A stretch of 64,000 bases of DNA from Rouxiella silvae (GTDB lineage Bacteria > Pseudomonadota > Gammaproteobacteria > Enterobacterales > Enterobacteriaceae): assembly GCF_002093625.1 (NCBI RefSeq), contig NZ_MRWD01000009.1, forward strand, positions 1 to 64,000, written 5' to 3'. The position numbers and the translations under genes are program-made. Below, piece by piece: positions 17,576 through 26,386 of the stretch (the first letter of the stretch is position 1; every line of letters starts with the position of its first letter). Under the pieces are notes generated by a model that was given only the letters and a program-made list of their open reading frames with translations, made no database searches and was not told the origin of the DNA.

Positions 17576-19024
17576 ATGGCTACAAATAAGACTCATTATA
17601 ACCTTGTCTACCTGGTGCTCTGTTGCACCGTCGCCGCGTTTGGTGGCCTGTTAATGGGTTACGACAGTTCAATCATTTCAGGGGCGATTGAACCGTTAAG
17701 TGCATACTTCCAACTTACACCGGCGGAAACTGGCTGGGCAGTCTCCTGTATTCAGGTATCAAGCCTGCTCGGTTGCCTGTTAGCGCCAAAAATTAGCGAT
17801 CGTTTCGGCAGAAAACGCTCTCTGTGCGTCACGGCAATTATTTTCGCCGTTTCTATTATCGGCACCGCACTGGCGCATAATTTCACCGCCTTTATACTCT
17901 TTAGACTGATTGGTGGCTTGGCGATAGGCTTGGCCTGCGTTATTTCCCCTATCTATCTGGCAGAGCTTTCGCCGTCCCGCTACCGTGGCAGAACTACCGC
18001 TCTCTACTCCATTTGCTGCGTTGGCGGACAAAGTGTCGTGATGCTGACTAACTTCTTTATCAGTAAATCAATGACATCTGACGTTTTAGTCGATACTGGC
18101 TGGCGTTATATTCTCTCTTCAGCGCTGGTTCCCTGCGTGGCATTATTGGTGTTCATCGCGTTTATCCCCGAGTCACCGCGCTGGAGTGTATTCCGCGGGC
18201 GCGATAAAGAGGCGCTCACAACGTTGGGTAAAATCTCTAATCCTGAACATGCAAAAACAGTGTTCAGCGAGATACGAGAATCGATTACAACCGACACCAG
18301 CAACAACGGCAAAACGAAGTTCAAGCTCAATAAAAAAACCATCCCACTGTTAATCATCGGCATTGGGCTGGCCGTGGGTAACCAGTTAAGTGGCGTCAAT
18401 GTGATTCAATATTTCGGCCCTACGCTGATGAAAAACATCACTACCGATAACGACACCGCGATGTTCTTGGCCTTTGTTCTGGCATTTGCGCAGTTCCTAG
18501 GCGTGGTGGTCGGCATGATGCTGCTGGATAAAATCGGACGTCGCAGGCTGTTGCTTTGGGGCGCACTGGCGTCAACAGTCTGCCTTGCCTACTCCTTTGC
18601 AGCGTTTTATCTGCGCTTTCCCGGCGTGTTTTCCGTACTGGGTCTCTTTACCTTTATGTTCCTGTTTGGGATCACTTGGGGTCAGGTTATCTGGACCGTA
18701 CTGGGAGAAATCTTCCCAATGGAAATTCGCTCCATCTGTGTCGGTATTTCAGTATGTTCACTGTCCGTTGCCAACTTTGCCGTCAGCACCACTTTCCCTA
18801 TCATGAACAGTAACCCTTATCTGCAGGAAGTGTTCCACGGAGGGTTCCCTCTTCTGCTGTTCTCCGGATTCTCACTGCTGATGTTCGTGTTTACCTACCG
18901 CTTCGTTCCTGAAACGGCCAATGTACCCTTGGAGAGAATTGAAGCCATTGCACTGAGGCAATTTTACGGTCGAGATATCCATGAAGATGTCGAGCCAGTA
19001 AACGCGACATCATCGGTCATCTAG
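17576..19024 (+). CDS. Sugar-porter MFS transporter, probable myo-inositol permease (IolT-like)
   Basis: A 482-residue sugar-porter family protein with twelve helices. Visible family signatures: GGLLMGYDSSIISG in helix 1, DRFGRKRS in the first cytoplasmic loop, PESPRW after helix 6, DKIGRRRLL in the second half and a C-terminal PETANVPLE in place of PETKG. These place it with XylE/GalP/IolT proton symporters. It is the first gene upstream of iolC, iolA and iolB on the same strand, which supports myo-inositol as substrate. The ATG follows GGGAGGG by six bases. The inositol assignment rests on context. Confidence 0.85.
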   Translation: MATNKTHYNLVYLVLCCTVAAFGGLLMGYDSSIISGAIEPLSAYFQLTPAETGWAVSCIQVSSLLGCLLAPKISDRFGRKRSLCVTAIIFAVSIIGTALAHNFTAFILFRLIGGLAIGLACVISPIYLAELSPSRYRGRTTALYSICCVGGQSVVMLTNFFISKSMTSDVLVDTGWRYILSSALVPCVALLVFIAFIPESPRWSVFRGRDKEALTTLGKISNPEHAKTVFSEIRESITTDTSNNGKTKFKLNKKTIPLLIIGIGLAVGNQLSGVNVIQYFGPTLMKNITTDNDTAMFLAFVLAFAQFLGVVVGMMLLDKIGRRRLLLWGALASTVCLAYSFAAFYLRFPGVFSVLGLFTFMFLFGITWGQVIWTVLGEIFPMEIRSICVGISVCSLSVANFAVSTTFPIMNSNPYLQEVFHGGFPLLLFSGFSLLMFVFTYRFVPETANVPLERIEAIALRQFYGRDIHEDVEPVNATSSVI

Positions 19025-19082
19025 GCAACGTCATAAAAAACTTCTCTGCTAACGCGCTATCTACAACAGTGCTTGACTCGAT

Positions 19083-19114
19083 GGCCTGAACTTTGTCCCG
19101 CACAAATTCAGGCC
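19083..19114 (+). terminator. Terminator-like hairpin after iolT-like gene
   Basis: GGCCTGAA pairs with TTCAGGCC across a 16-base loop, followed by TCTTCTTATTTG. It lies 59 bp after the transporter stop. Confidence 0.55.
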
Positions 19115-19198
19115 TCTTCTTATTTGAGTCCATTATTTAAAGATAAATAGTGTGGCGCAGATCAAAAATGGAGTAAAAAATCCAAAAAGGGTTTTTCG

Positions 19199-19215
19199 TT
19201 TCATTTTTAATGAAA
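19199..19215. promoter_or_regulatory. Candidate IolR operator 1 upstream of iolC
   Basis: TTTCATT and AATGAAA form an inverted repeat around TTT. It uses the same half-site as the perfect 29-bp palindrome 115 bp downstream. A CRP-like sequence (TGTGG-N6-TCAAA, 19151-19166) sits just upstream. Confidence 0.45.
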
Positions 19216-19330
19216 ATTAAAAAATAAAAATAAAACCATTCAATATCAATCATATAAATTAAAATACAGGCTGACAAATAAGACTATAATTAAGTATCTG
19301 TGAGCATTGTCATAAAAATAATGCGTTAAA

Positions 19331-19359
19331 TAATTTCATTTTAATTGAAAATGAAATTA
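19331..19359. promoter_or_regulatory. Perfect 29-bp palindrome upstream of iolC, candidate IolR operator 2
   Basis: TAATTTCATTTT is followed, after AATTG, by its exact reverse complement. It lies 52 bp before the iolC ATG, in promoter or leader position. The AATGAAAT half-site recurs at other iol intergenic regions, fitting a repressor site for the RpiR-type IolR encoded nearby. Confidence 0.55.
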
Positions 19360-19411
19360 TTAATCCTTAATATGCTTTAAAGGCCATTCAGCTTGGGTTG
19401 AGGATAGGAAG

Positions 19412-21337
19412 ATGAATAACATGCAAAAGAAACTGGATGTAATCTGTTTGGGACGCATCGCCGTCGATCTGTACGGGCAGCAAATTGGTGCACGTCTGGA
19501 AGACGTCGGCACCTTTGCCAAATATCTCGGCGGTTCGTCAGGCAATGTGGCGTATGGCACAGCAATTCAGGGATTACGCGCCGGCATGCTGGCGCGCGTC
19601 GGCGATGAGCATATGGGCCGGTTCCTGCGCGAAGAGTTGATCCGCGTGGGCGTCGACACCCAGAGTTTGATAACCGATAAGGAGAGGCTTACTGGTCTCG
19701 TGTTGTTAGGGATTAAAGATCAAGACACGTTTCCGCTGATCTTTTACCGCGATAACTGTGCCGATATGGCGCTGACGCCGGAAGACATTGATGAAGACTA
19801 CATTGCCTCATCGCGCGCGCTGGCGGTGACGGGCACTCACCTTTCCCATACTCAAACCCGTCAAGCGGTATTGAAGGCGCTAGAATACGCCCAAAAACAT
19901 GGCCTGCGCCGTGCACTCGATATCGACTACCGTCCGGTTCTGTGGGGGCTGACCTCGCTGGGCGACGGCGAAACCCGCTTTGTCTCTTCTGAAAAAGTGA
20001 CCCGCGAAATTCAGGAAGTGCTTCATCACTTCGACCTGATCGTGGGTACAGAAGAGGAGTTCCACATTGCCGGTGGCAGCACCGACACCCTTACCGCGTT
20101 AAAACGCGTGCGTGAACAAACCGATGCCACATTGGTGTGCAAACGTGGCGCGTTGGGATGCTCGGTATTCGAACAGCAGATCCCCTCTTCGTGGGAAGAG
20201 GTGAAACTGCACTCCGGCGTTCGTGTAGAGGTGCTTAACGTATTAGGCGCAGGCGACGCGTTTATGTCAGGTTTGCTACGCGGATATCTAAATGACGAAG
20301 GCTGGGAGCAGGCGTGCCGCTACGCCAATGCCTGCGGTGCACTGGTCGTTTCACGACACGGCTGCGCACCGGCCATGCCGACCAAAAAAGAGCTTGATGA
20401 CTATTTGCTGCGCGATAAGTCAGTGCCTCAGCCTGATAAAGACGCTCGCCTGAATCATCTGCATCGAGTAACCACCCGCAAACAACAGTGGCCTGAGCTG
20501 TGTATCTTTGCCTTTGACCACCGCAAGCAGCTAGTCGATATGGCGCAGGAAGTGGGCGCTGATGTCAATGAGATCCCGCGCTTAAAAGTACTGTTGCTGG
20601 AAGGCGCACGTCAGGCCGCTCAGGAAGCCGGTTTGCACAACAACAGCGGGATTTTGGCTGACACGACGTTCGGGCAAAATGCCCTCAATGCAATTACCGG
20701 TGAGGGATGGTGGATTGGCCGACCGATTGAACAGCCAAGTTCGCGTCCGCTGCGTCTGGAGCACGGTAATATTGGTTCACAGCTAATCGACTGGCCGCTA
20801 GAGCACGTGGTGAAATGCCTGATGTTCTATCATCCAAAAGATGATCCGGCGCTGCGTGAAGAACAGGAGGCGCTGGCTCTGGAGGTGTATCAGGCGTGCT
20901 GCAAATCAGGTCACGAACTGCTGCTGGAAATCATTCTACCTGCTGATAATTCGGACCAGGACGAGAAGTATTATGCACAAACCGTGGAGCGTTTTTATAC
21001 ACTGGGGGTACAGCCAGACTGGTGGAAACTTCCAGCGCAGACCGTTGCAAACTGGAAGGTCATTAGCCAGTTGATCGATGAAAACGATCCTGAGTGCCGC
21101 GGTATATTGATTCTTGGTCTTGATGCGCCAGAATCAACCCTGAAGGCAGGTTTCGCGGCCGCGGCCGATATTCCGTGGGTTAAAGGCTTTGCCGTAGGCC
21201 GTACTATTTTCGGTGACGCCTCCCGTCAGTGGCTGGCTAACAAATTTGATGACCAACGATTGATTGATGACGTGAAGCAACGCTACCTCACGTTGATTAA
21301 ATATTGGCGTGAGCACCGTCCTGCAAGTCACCGCTAA
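19412..21337 (+). CDS. iolC: 5-dehydro-2-deoxygluconokinase fused to DUF2090 domain (IolC)
   Basis: A 641-residue bifunctional-length IolC. The N-terminal half (about 1-325) is a PfkB/ribokinase-type sugar kinase with KYLGGSSGNVAYG substrate region and the catalytic VLGAGDAFMSGLL motif; the C-terminal half (about 345-640) is the DUF2090 aldolase-like domain common in proteobacterial IolC. IolC phosphorylates 5-dehydro-2-deoxy-D-gluconate in myo-inositol catabolism. Start MNNMQKKLDVICLGR is preceded by TAGGAAG. It has a long upstream region with palindromes and a 422-bp gap to iolA, so it appears to have its own promoter. Confidence 0.93.
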   Translation: MNNMQKKLDVICLGRIAVDLYGQQIGARLEDVGTFAKYLGGSSGNVAYGTAIQGLRAGMLARVGDEHMGRFLREELIRVGVDTQSLITDKERLTGLVLLGIKDQDTFPLIFYRDNCADMALTPEDIDEDYIASSRALAVTGTHLSHTQTRQAVLKALEYAQKHGLRRALDIDYRPVLWGLTSLGDGETRFVSSEKVTREIQEVLHHFDLIVGTEEEFHIAGGSTDTLTALKRVREQTDATLVCKRGALGCSVFEQQIPSSWEEVKLHSGVRVEVLNVLGAGDAFMSGLLRGYLNDEGWEQACRYANACGALVVSRHGCAPAMPTKKELDDYLLRDKSVPQPDKDARLNHLHRVTTRKQQWPELCIFAFDHRKQLVDMAQEVGADVNEIPRLKVLLLEGARQAAQEAGLHNNSGILADTTFGQNALNAITGEGWWIGRPIEQPSSRPLRLEHGNIGSQLIDWPLEHVVKCLMFYHPKDDPALREEQEALALEVYQACCKSGHELLLEIILPADNSDQDEKYYAQTVERFYTLGVQPDWWKLPAQTVANWKVISQLIDENDPECRGILILGLDAPESTLKAGFAAAADIPWVKGFAVGRTIFGDASRQWLANKFDDQRLIDDVKQRYLTLIKYWREHRPASHR

Positions 21338-21345
21338 ACGCCCCT

Positions 21346-21377
21346 TCCCCTCAGGCCATAAAAACCGCCGGAGGGGA
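21346..21377 (+). terminator. Weak terminator-like hairpin after iolC
   Basis: TCCCCTC pairs with GAGGGGA across an 18-base loop, followed by TTTCTT, just after the iolC stop. Confidence 0.4.
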
Positions 21378-21430
21378 TTTCTTAATGTCACGCCTCTTAT
21401 GTTGCTGCGGAATTGACAGACACCCCCGCA

Positions 21431-21461
21431 TAATGAAATGTTTGTGCTGAAAAAATGAAAT
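21431..21461. promoter_or_regulatory. Two AATGAAAT half-sites upstream of iolA
   Basis: TAATGAAAT (21431-21439) and AAAATGAAAT (21452-21461) are direct repeats 22 bp apart, about two helical turns, with an inverted ATTTCGTTTCA just downstream. They are the same half-site as the iolC palindrome, so they are candidate IolR sites in the 422-bp iolC-iolA gap. That gap holds no gene. Confidence 0.45.
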
Positions 21462-21759
21462 AAATAAGGACACCATTTCGTTTCAATACCCTCAGATTTT
21501 ATCACGCTTCCGTTTTCGCCATTAAGGCCTGGATTTTAAAAATTAATCTTTTAAATCATATAAATACAAATAATTAATTTTTAAGATTTTTATGAAACAC
21601 TGGAGTTAAGCATTAAAATCCCGCCTCAGATCACAGAAATATAAATTCCATTAAATTTAATTTGAAACATTTAATTCAAAGTAATAAAGTAATTTCTGAC
21701 AGGCAACCCCTTAGCAGGGTCCAGAAAACTCATCAAGGTTCTGAGGTAAGGTAGAGAAG

Positions 21760-23265
21760 ATGGAAACAATTGCGAATTTCATAAACGGCCAGCGCTCAAC
21801 GAGCAGCAGCAAAGAAACACTTCCCGTCACCAATCCGGCTACTGGTCAGGTTATCCGTCAGGTCACCCAAAGTACCGACCAGGAAGTGTTGCAGGCGATT
21901 GAGCATGCGCACAAAGCTTTCCCCGCTTGGGCTAAAACTCCGCCACTGCGCCGCGCACGCATTCTTTTCGAGTTTAAAGCCTTAATCGAAAAAAATCGTG
22001 AAGAGTTGGCGGAGCTGATTGTCAGCGAACACGGCAAAGTTTATTCCGATGCGCTAGGCGAGTTGACGCGCGGTCTTGAAGTCGTTGAATTTGCCTGCGG
22101 TATTCCACACTTGCTGAAGGGTGAGTATTCCAACACCGTCGGCACCGGTGTAGACAGCTTCTCGGTGATGCAGCCGCTGGGCGTAGTCGCCGGCATTACG
22201 CCATTCAACTTCCCGGCGATGGTGCCAATGTGGATGTTCCCAGTAGCCTTGGCCTGCGGCAATACTTTTATTCTTAAACCACCGGCTCCTGCACCTTCTG
22301 CTTCACTGCGCTTGGCTGAACTGCTCAAAGAGGCTGGATTACCAGACGGCGTTTTCAACGTTATTCACTGTGGTAATGAAGCCGCCAGCCTGCTGACCCG
22401 CGATGAACGTATTCAGGCCGTAAGCTTCGTAGGTTCTTCTGCAGTAGCTCAACATATTTACGCCACTGCCAGCGCCCATGGCAAACGCGTTCAGGCCTTT
22501 GGTGCAGCGAAAAATCACGCCATTGTCATGCCCGATGCCGACTTAGATGCCACCGTGCAGGCCATTATGGGCGGTGCGTTTGGTTCAGCAGGCGAACGCT
22601 GCATGGCGTTGCCGATTGTGGTTGCGGTAGGTGATGACACTGCCGACAAACTGATCGCCAAATTGACACCGCTGGTCAATGCACTGCGCATTGGACCGGG
22701 CAACTTGCGCGGTAAAGAAGAAAATGAAATGGGTCCGGTTATCTCGAAAGCCCACCAAACTAAAGTTTTGGGCTATATCGATCAGGGCGTTGCAGAAGGT
22801 GCCAAACTGGTTATCGATGGCAGAAATCATCAGGTTGAAGGTCATCCAGAAGGTTTCTACGTGGGCGGCACGCTGTTTGATAACGTCACCACTGACATGA
22901 AAATCTACCGCGAAGAGATTTTTGGACCAGTATTGGGCATTGTCCGCGAGAAAGATTTCGAGTCTGCGCTAAACACGGTTAACGGCCACGAATTTGGCAA
23001 TGGCAGCGCCATTTTTACCACTAACGGCCATTACGCACGTGAATTTGTACAAAACGTTGAAGCCGGCATGGTCGGCGTCAACATCCCGGTTCCTGTTCCG
23101 GTTGCCTTCCACTCATTTGGCGGCTGGAAACGTTCTGTGTTTGGCGCACTGAACGTTCATGGGCCCGACGGCGTGCGCTTCTATACCCGCATGAAAACCG
23201 TCACCACCCGCTGGCCAACCGGACAGCACACGGTTGCCGAATTTAGCATGCCCACTTTGGGTTAA
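21760..23265 (+). CDS. iolA: CoA-acylating methylmalonate-semialdehyde dehydrogenase (IolA/MmsA)
   Basis: A 501-residue aldehyde dehydrogenase. The N-terminus ETIANFINGQRSTSSS, the cofactor segment GITPFNFPAMVPMWMFPVAL, the NHAIVMPDADLD segment and the catalytic cysteine in GERCMALPIVV identify the MmsA/IolA subfamily, which converts malonate or methylmalonate semialdehyde to acetyl- or propionyl-CoA. This is the last step of myo-inositol catabolism. The length is normal. It is followed 25 bp later by iolB. Confidence 0.94.
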   Translation: METIANFINGQRSTSSSKETLPVTNPATGQVIRQVTQSTDQEVLQAIEHAHKAFPAWAKTPPLRRARILFEFKALIEKNREELAELIVSEHGKVYSDALGELTRGLEVVEFACGIPHLLKGEYSNTVGTGVDSFSVMQPLGVVAGITPFNFPAMVPMWMFPVALACGNTFILKPPAPAPSASLRLAELLKEAGLPDGVFNVIHCGNEAASLLTRDERIQAVSFVGSSAVAQHIYATASAHGKRVQAFGAAKNHAIVMPDADLDATVQAIMGGAFGSAGERCMALPIVVAVGDDTADKLIAKLTPLVNALRIGPGNLRGKEENEMGPVISKAHQTKVLGYIDQGVAEGAKLVIDGRNHQVEGHPEGFYVGGTLFDNVTTDMKIYREEIFGPVLGIVREKDFESALNTVNGHEFGNGSAIFTTNGHYAREFVQNVEAGMVGVNIPVPVPVAFHSFGGWKRSVFGALNVHGPDGVRFYTRMKTVTTRWPTGQHTVAEFSMPTLG

Positions 23266-23290
23266 AAATTTTCAACACAAGGAGAGGGAC

Positions 23291-24112
23291 ATGACCCGCT
23301 TGCTCAGTAAGTACGCACCGTCGCAAGACGGGCGTATCCAACACATTACGCCGGAAAGTGCAGGCTGGAAATATGTTGGTTTTGACGTCTATCAGCTTGA
23401 AGAGGGTCAGACACTGACCCTGCCTGCGGATGATAAAGAGCGCTGCCTGGTGCTGGTCTCGGGAAAGGCAAGCGTGGTCACTCCGACTGAGACGTTTGCC
23501 CATATTGGCGAACGCATGAGCCCCTTTGAACGTATTCCGGCGTGGTCGGTTTATGTACCACACAATATTCACGCCGAGGTACAGGCGGAAACTGCGCTGG
23601 AGCTGGCAGTATGTAGCGCACCGGGTTTTGGCAACCTTCCCGCTCGCCTAATCGCCCCGAAAGATGTAGGTGTTGAGCAGCGTGGTAAAGGACGTAATAA
23701 GCGCTTGGTGCACAATATTTTACCCGACGACCAACCGGCAGACAGTCTTTTGGTGGTAGAAGTCTATACCGATGAAGGTGCCACCAGCTCCTACCCCAGC
23801 CACAAGCACGATACGCCGGTAGAGGGTAAAGAGACGTATCTTGAAGAGACCTATTATCACCGTTTTGATCCGCCTCAGGGCTTTGCACTGCATCGGGTTT
23901 ATACCGACGACCGCAGCCTCGACGAGTGCATGGCCCCTTACGACAGGGACGTGGTGCAGGTTCCCCGCGGTTACCATCCGGTGGCGACCATCGCCGGTTA
24001 TGACAACTACTATCTAAACGTCATGGCAGGGCCAGAGCGTAAGTGGCAGTTCACCTGGGAGAACGATCATGCTTGGGTAAACTCAGATAACTATCCGAGA
24101 AATAAGAACTAA
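23291..24112 (+). CDS. iolB: 5-deoxy-glucuronate isomerase (IolB)
   Basis: A 273-residue IolB. It has the cupin-like fold with motifs SYPSHKHDT, EETYYHRF and VPRGYHPV supplying the metal-binding histidines and glutamate. IolB isomerises 5-deoxy-D-glucuronate to 5-dehydro-2-deoxy-D-gluconate, the substrate of IolC. The ATG at 23291 follows GGAGAGGG by the usual spacing; upstream frame extension into iolA is not needed. Co-transcribed with iolA. Confidence 0.95.
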   Translation: MTRLLSKYAPSQDGRIQHITPESAGWKYVGFDVYQLEEGQTLTLPADDKERCLVLVSGKASVVTPTETFAHIGERMSPFERIPAWSVYVPHNIHAEVQAETALELAVCSAPGFGNLPARLIAPKDVGVEQRGKGRNKRLVHNILPDDQPADSLLVVEVYTDEGATSSYPSHKHDTPVEGKETYLEETYYHRFDPPQGFALHRVYTDDRSLDECMAPYDRDVVQVPRGYHPVATIAGYDNYYLNVMAGPERKWQFTWENDHAWVNSDNYPRNKN

Positions 24113-24144
24113 TCAGTTGACTTAACGCCTTACCTCACACTTAC

Positions 24145-24170
24145 AAGCAGCCTCAGGGCTGCTTTTTTAA
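24145..24170 (+). terminator. Intrinsic terminator after iolB
   Basis: AAGCAGCC-TCAG-GGCTGCTT stem-loop followed directly by a T run. It probably ends or attenuates the iolAB transcript before the isomerase-like gene. Confidence 0.8.
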
Positions 24171-24194
24171 CAATGTTGGATTAGGAAAACGACG

Positions 24195-24992
24195 ATGTTT
24201 GCTCTTAACGCCTCCCCTTTTCAACTGGCGGTATGCGCCGAAATGGTTTTTCTCGATCTGCCCTTTGTTGAGCGGGTAAAGCGCATTCATCAGGCAGGAT
24301 TTGCAGTAGAAATATGGGACTGGACACAAAAAGATATTGACGCGCTGGCCGCCACCGGAGCCCGTTTTACCTCCATGACCGGTTATATCGACGGCAACCT
24401 GCTTGACGATGATCAAATTGGACGCCTGCTGGAGAGCGCCCAGGCCTCAATTGAGGTGGCAAAACGCCTTGATTGCCCGAGTCTTAATTTGCACGGCACC
24501 GGACTGGACAAGCAAGGTCTGCCGATTAAACCCCTTAGCGAAGTAACAGGGGCGATGTGGATTAGAGCCTACAAAACGCTGTGTGAAATTGCGAAATTGG
24601 GCGAGCGCCATCAGAAGGTGTTTCTGCTTGAGAACCTCAATACTCAGGTGGACCACCCAGGCACGCCTTTCGCGCGCGTGCAGGACACGCTAACCCTGAT
24701 TTCAGCGGTGGACAGCCCTTGGCTAAAGATGAATTTGGACCTGTATCATGCGCAAATAGGTGAAGGGAATTTGATTGAACTGATCCGTCATTCGGCACCG
24801 TATATTGGTGAAATTCAGGTGGCCGACGTTCCTGGTCGCCAAGAACCTGGCACCGGTGAAATCAACTACCCGGCGATTGCCAACGCTCTGTACGCGATCG
24901 GTTATCGCGGCGTGGTTGGCATGGAGGCGTGGGCATCGGGGGATTCCAATAAAGCGATTGAGCGCTTTTTAAGGGCGTTTTCAGTGAGATGA
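24195..24992 (+). CDS. Hydroxypyruvate isomerase-like TIM-barrel protein (Hyi/IolI family)
   Basis: A 265-residue AP-endonuclease-2-type TIM barrel. It starts with LNASPFQLAVCAEMVF and has metal-ligand-like segments FLLENLNTQVDHPG, LKMNLDLYHAQI and the C-terminal GVVGMEAWASGDS, closely resembling hydroxypyruvate isomerase (Hyi). Context within the iol cluster suggests an inosose or keto-inositol isomerase role (IolI-like). The sequence alone resembles Hyi more than IolE, so the exact reaction is uncertain. A terminator lies between iolB and this gene, which may read through or have its own promoter. Confidence 0.8.
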   Translation: MFALNASPFQLAVCAEMVFLDLPFVERVKRIHQAGFAVEIWDWTQKDIDALAATGARFTSMTGYIDGNLLDDDQIGRLLESAQASIEVAKRLDCPSLNLHGTGLDKQGLPIKPLSEVTGAMWIRAYKTLCEIAKLGERHQKVFLLENLNTQVDHPGTPFARVQDTLTLISAVDSPWLKMNLDLYHAQIGEGNLIELIRHSAPYIGEIQVADVPGRQEPGTGEINYPAIANALYAIGYRGVVGMEAWASGDSNKAIERFLRAFSVR

Positions 24993-25017
24993 TAATTTTT
25001 TATTTCAATTTTTTTGT

Positions 25018-25099
25018 AGGTCAAGGGTGTGTGCTGCGCACGCTGAGCCGCCGCCCAGTGCCCACAGCGCATGCATTTTCCCCTGAAAGCCCTTGACCT
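25018..25099. repeat. 82-bp element with 10-bp terminal inverted repeats
   Basis: AGGTCAAGGG at 25018 and its exact reverse complement CCCTTGACCT at 25090 bound a GC-rich interior in an otherwise AT-rich convergent gap between the isomerase gene and iolR. It could be a bidirectional terminator or a small palindromic repeat element. No second copy was noticed in the window. Confidence 0.5.
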
Positions 25100-25125
25100 T
25101 AATCTCAAGAATTTGAATCTAAGAA

Positions 25126-25962
25126 TCAATCCGCGTGATTCAACGCCAAAGACACCGCCAAAGTTTGCGCCAAACACATCGATGCAACCTGCGAACGAAA
25201 ACCGTCAAGCTGGGCTTCGCGTACCACAAAACACACGTCACTGAATGCCGCCAGTGGGCTGACTTGGCTGTCAGTAATGGCTATTTGACGCGCACCACGG
25301 CGGGCACCAAGCTGAACCAGCTCCATCGCTTCGCTGGCATAGGGAGAATAACTGATGGCGATTACCACATCTTTTGGACTCACCATGCTTAATTGCTCGG
25401 AGAACATGCCGCCCAACCCATCAATCAGAAAGGCGCGGCGCTCAAGATGGCGCAGTGCATAGGTCAGATAACTGGCCACGCTGAAAGAGCGGCGCAAACC
25501 GATGATATAGATATTGTCCGCTTGCGACAGCATCGCAATTGCCTCGTTAAGCTGCTCGGCGCTGATTTGCGTCGGTAACTGTTGCAGCGCCTGGGCGTTG
25601 ACCATTGAGAACATATTCAGAACTTCATCAGGTTTTTCAGGCGCAGCGCCACCGTCTTCAGCACTAGATTGACGAGATAAACGCGCCCTTTCGGTATAGC
25701 TGACGGTCTCTTCCATCAGATGCTGACGAAATACCTGTTTCATTTCATTGAAACCGCTAAAACCAAACGCACTGGCAAAACGTATCAACGTTGAAGGTGG
25801 CACGTCGGCCCGCTGAGCAATAGATGCCACCGTATCAAACGCTACGCTATTGCTATTATCAAGAATATAACGAGCCACCTGCTTAAGACGCTTGCTCAGA
25901 CTGTCGTAACGGTTACGGATGTCTTCCTGTAAAATAGACAATTGAGTTGAATGTTTCGACAC
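25126..25962 (-). CDS. iolR: RpiR-family regulator, inositol catabolism repressor (IolR)
   Basis: A 278-residue RpiR-type regulator. The N-terminal HTH_6 domain (about 15-90) contains LSKRLKQVARYILDNS and PPSTLIRFASAFGFSG; the C-terminal SIS domain (about 130-270) has NIYIIGLRRSFSVASYL and VIAISYSPYASE and should bind a phosphorylated sugar. Its position at the end of the iol cluster, opposite in strand, supports IolR as in Salmonella. The start is GTG with AAGGA about ten bases upstream. A half-site of the proposed operator lies in its own upstream region, suggesting autoregulation. Confidence 0.88.
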   Translation of the reverse strand: MSKHSTQLSILQEDIRNRYDSLSKRLKQVARYILDNSNSVAFDTVASIAQRADVPPSTLIRFASAFGFSGFNEMKQVFRQHLMEETVSYTERARLSRQSSAEDGGAAPEKPDEVLNMFSMVNAQALQQLPTQISAEQLNEAIAMLSQADNIYIIGLRRSFSVASYLTYALRHLERRAFLIDGLGGMFSEQLSMVSPKDVVIAISYSPYASEAMELVQLGARRGARQIAITDSQVSPLAAFSDVCFVVREAQLDGFRSQVASMCLAQTLAVSLALNHAD

Positions 25963-26386
25963 GGGTCATCGTCCTTTATAAAACATGGTACTGAATGCTA
26001 CAGTCTAACAAAGTGAACAAAAAATTTCATTTTATTAGACCCTGAGTCGCATTCCACTATGAACATCGTTGTTTATCAGGGAAGCTCAACGGCTAGTACA
26101 CGCCTTAAGACTGTCAACGTTGTCTTTACCCTTTCATCTGCCAAAGGTCACCCTCCCAATCAGTCTGACTGAACTGCTCATTTTAACGGGCCCACGGCCC
26201 ACTAAAGACGTGTTAGCAATGGCGTACATACACAACCTCATCCGTTTTTAGCCGCTATATGACATACACTGTGCACAAAACGAAAAAAACAATCCATTTT
26301 TATATCTAATGAAAAACTAATATCGTGATAGCCATCAAACTTAATGATGGAGGAATATTAAGGCAGTACAGGTCATTTTCGGCATG
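25963..26386. other. 424-bp intergenic region upstream of iolR
   Basis: No convincing gene. It contains the iolR promoter region with an ATTTCATTTT half-site (26021-26037), a small hairpin CCATCA/TGATGG at 26332-26350, and the end of the chaperone-like gene on the far side. An open frame at 26069-26251 has no ribosome-binding site and no protein-like features. Confidence 0.45.
26021..26037. promoter_or_regulatory. Candidate IolR half-operator upstream of iolR
   Basis: AAAATTTCATTTTATTA matches one arm of the perfect palindrome upstream of iolC and lies about 60 bp upstream of the iolR GTG. Confidence 0.4.

Noticed and set aside
26069-26251. Open frame of 60 codons upstream of iolR
   Set aside because: No ribosome-binding site, no recognisable domain, and it covers a likely promoter region; treated as chance.
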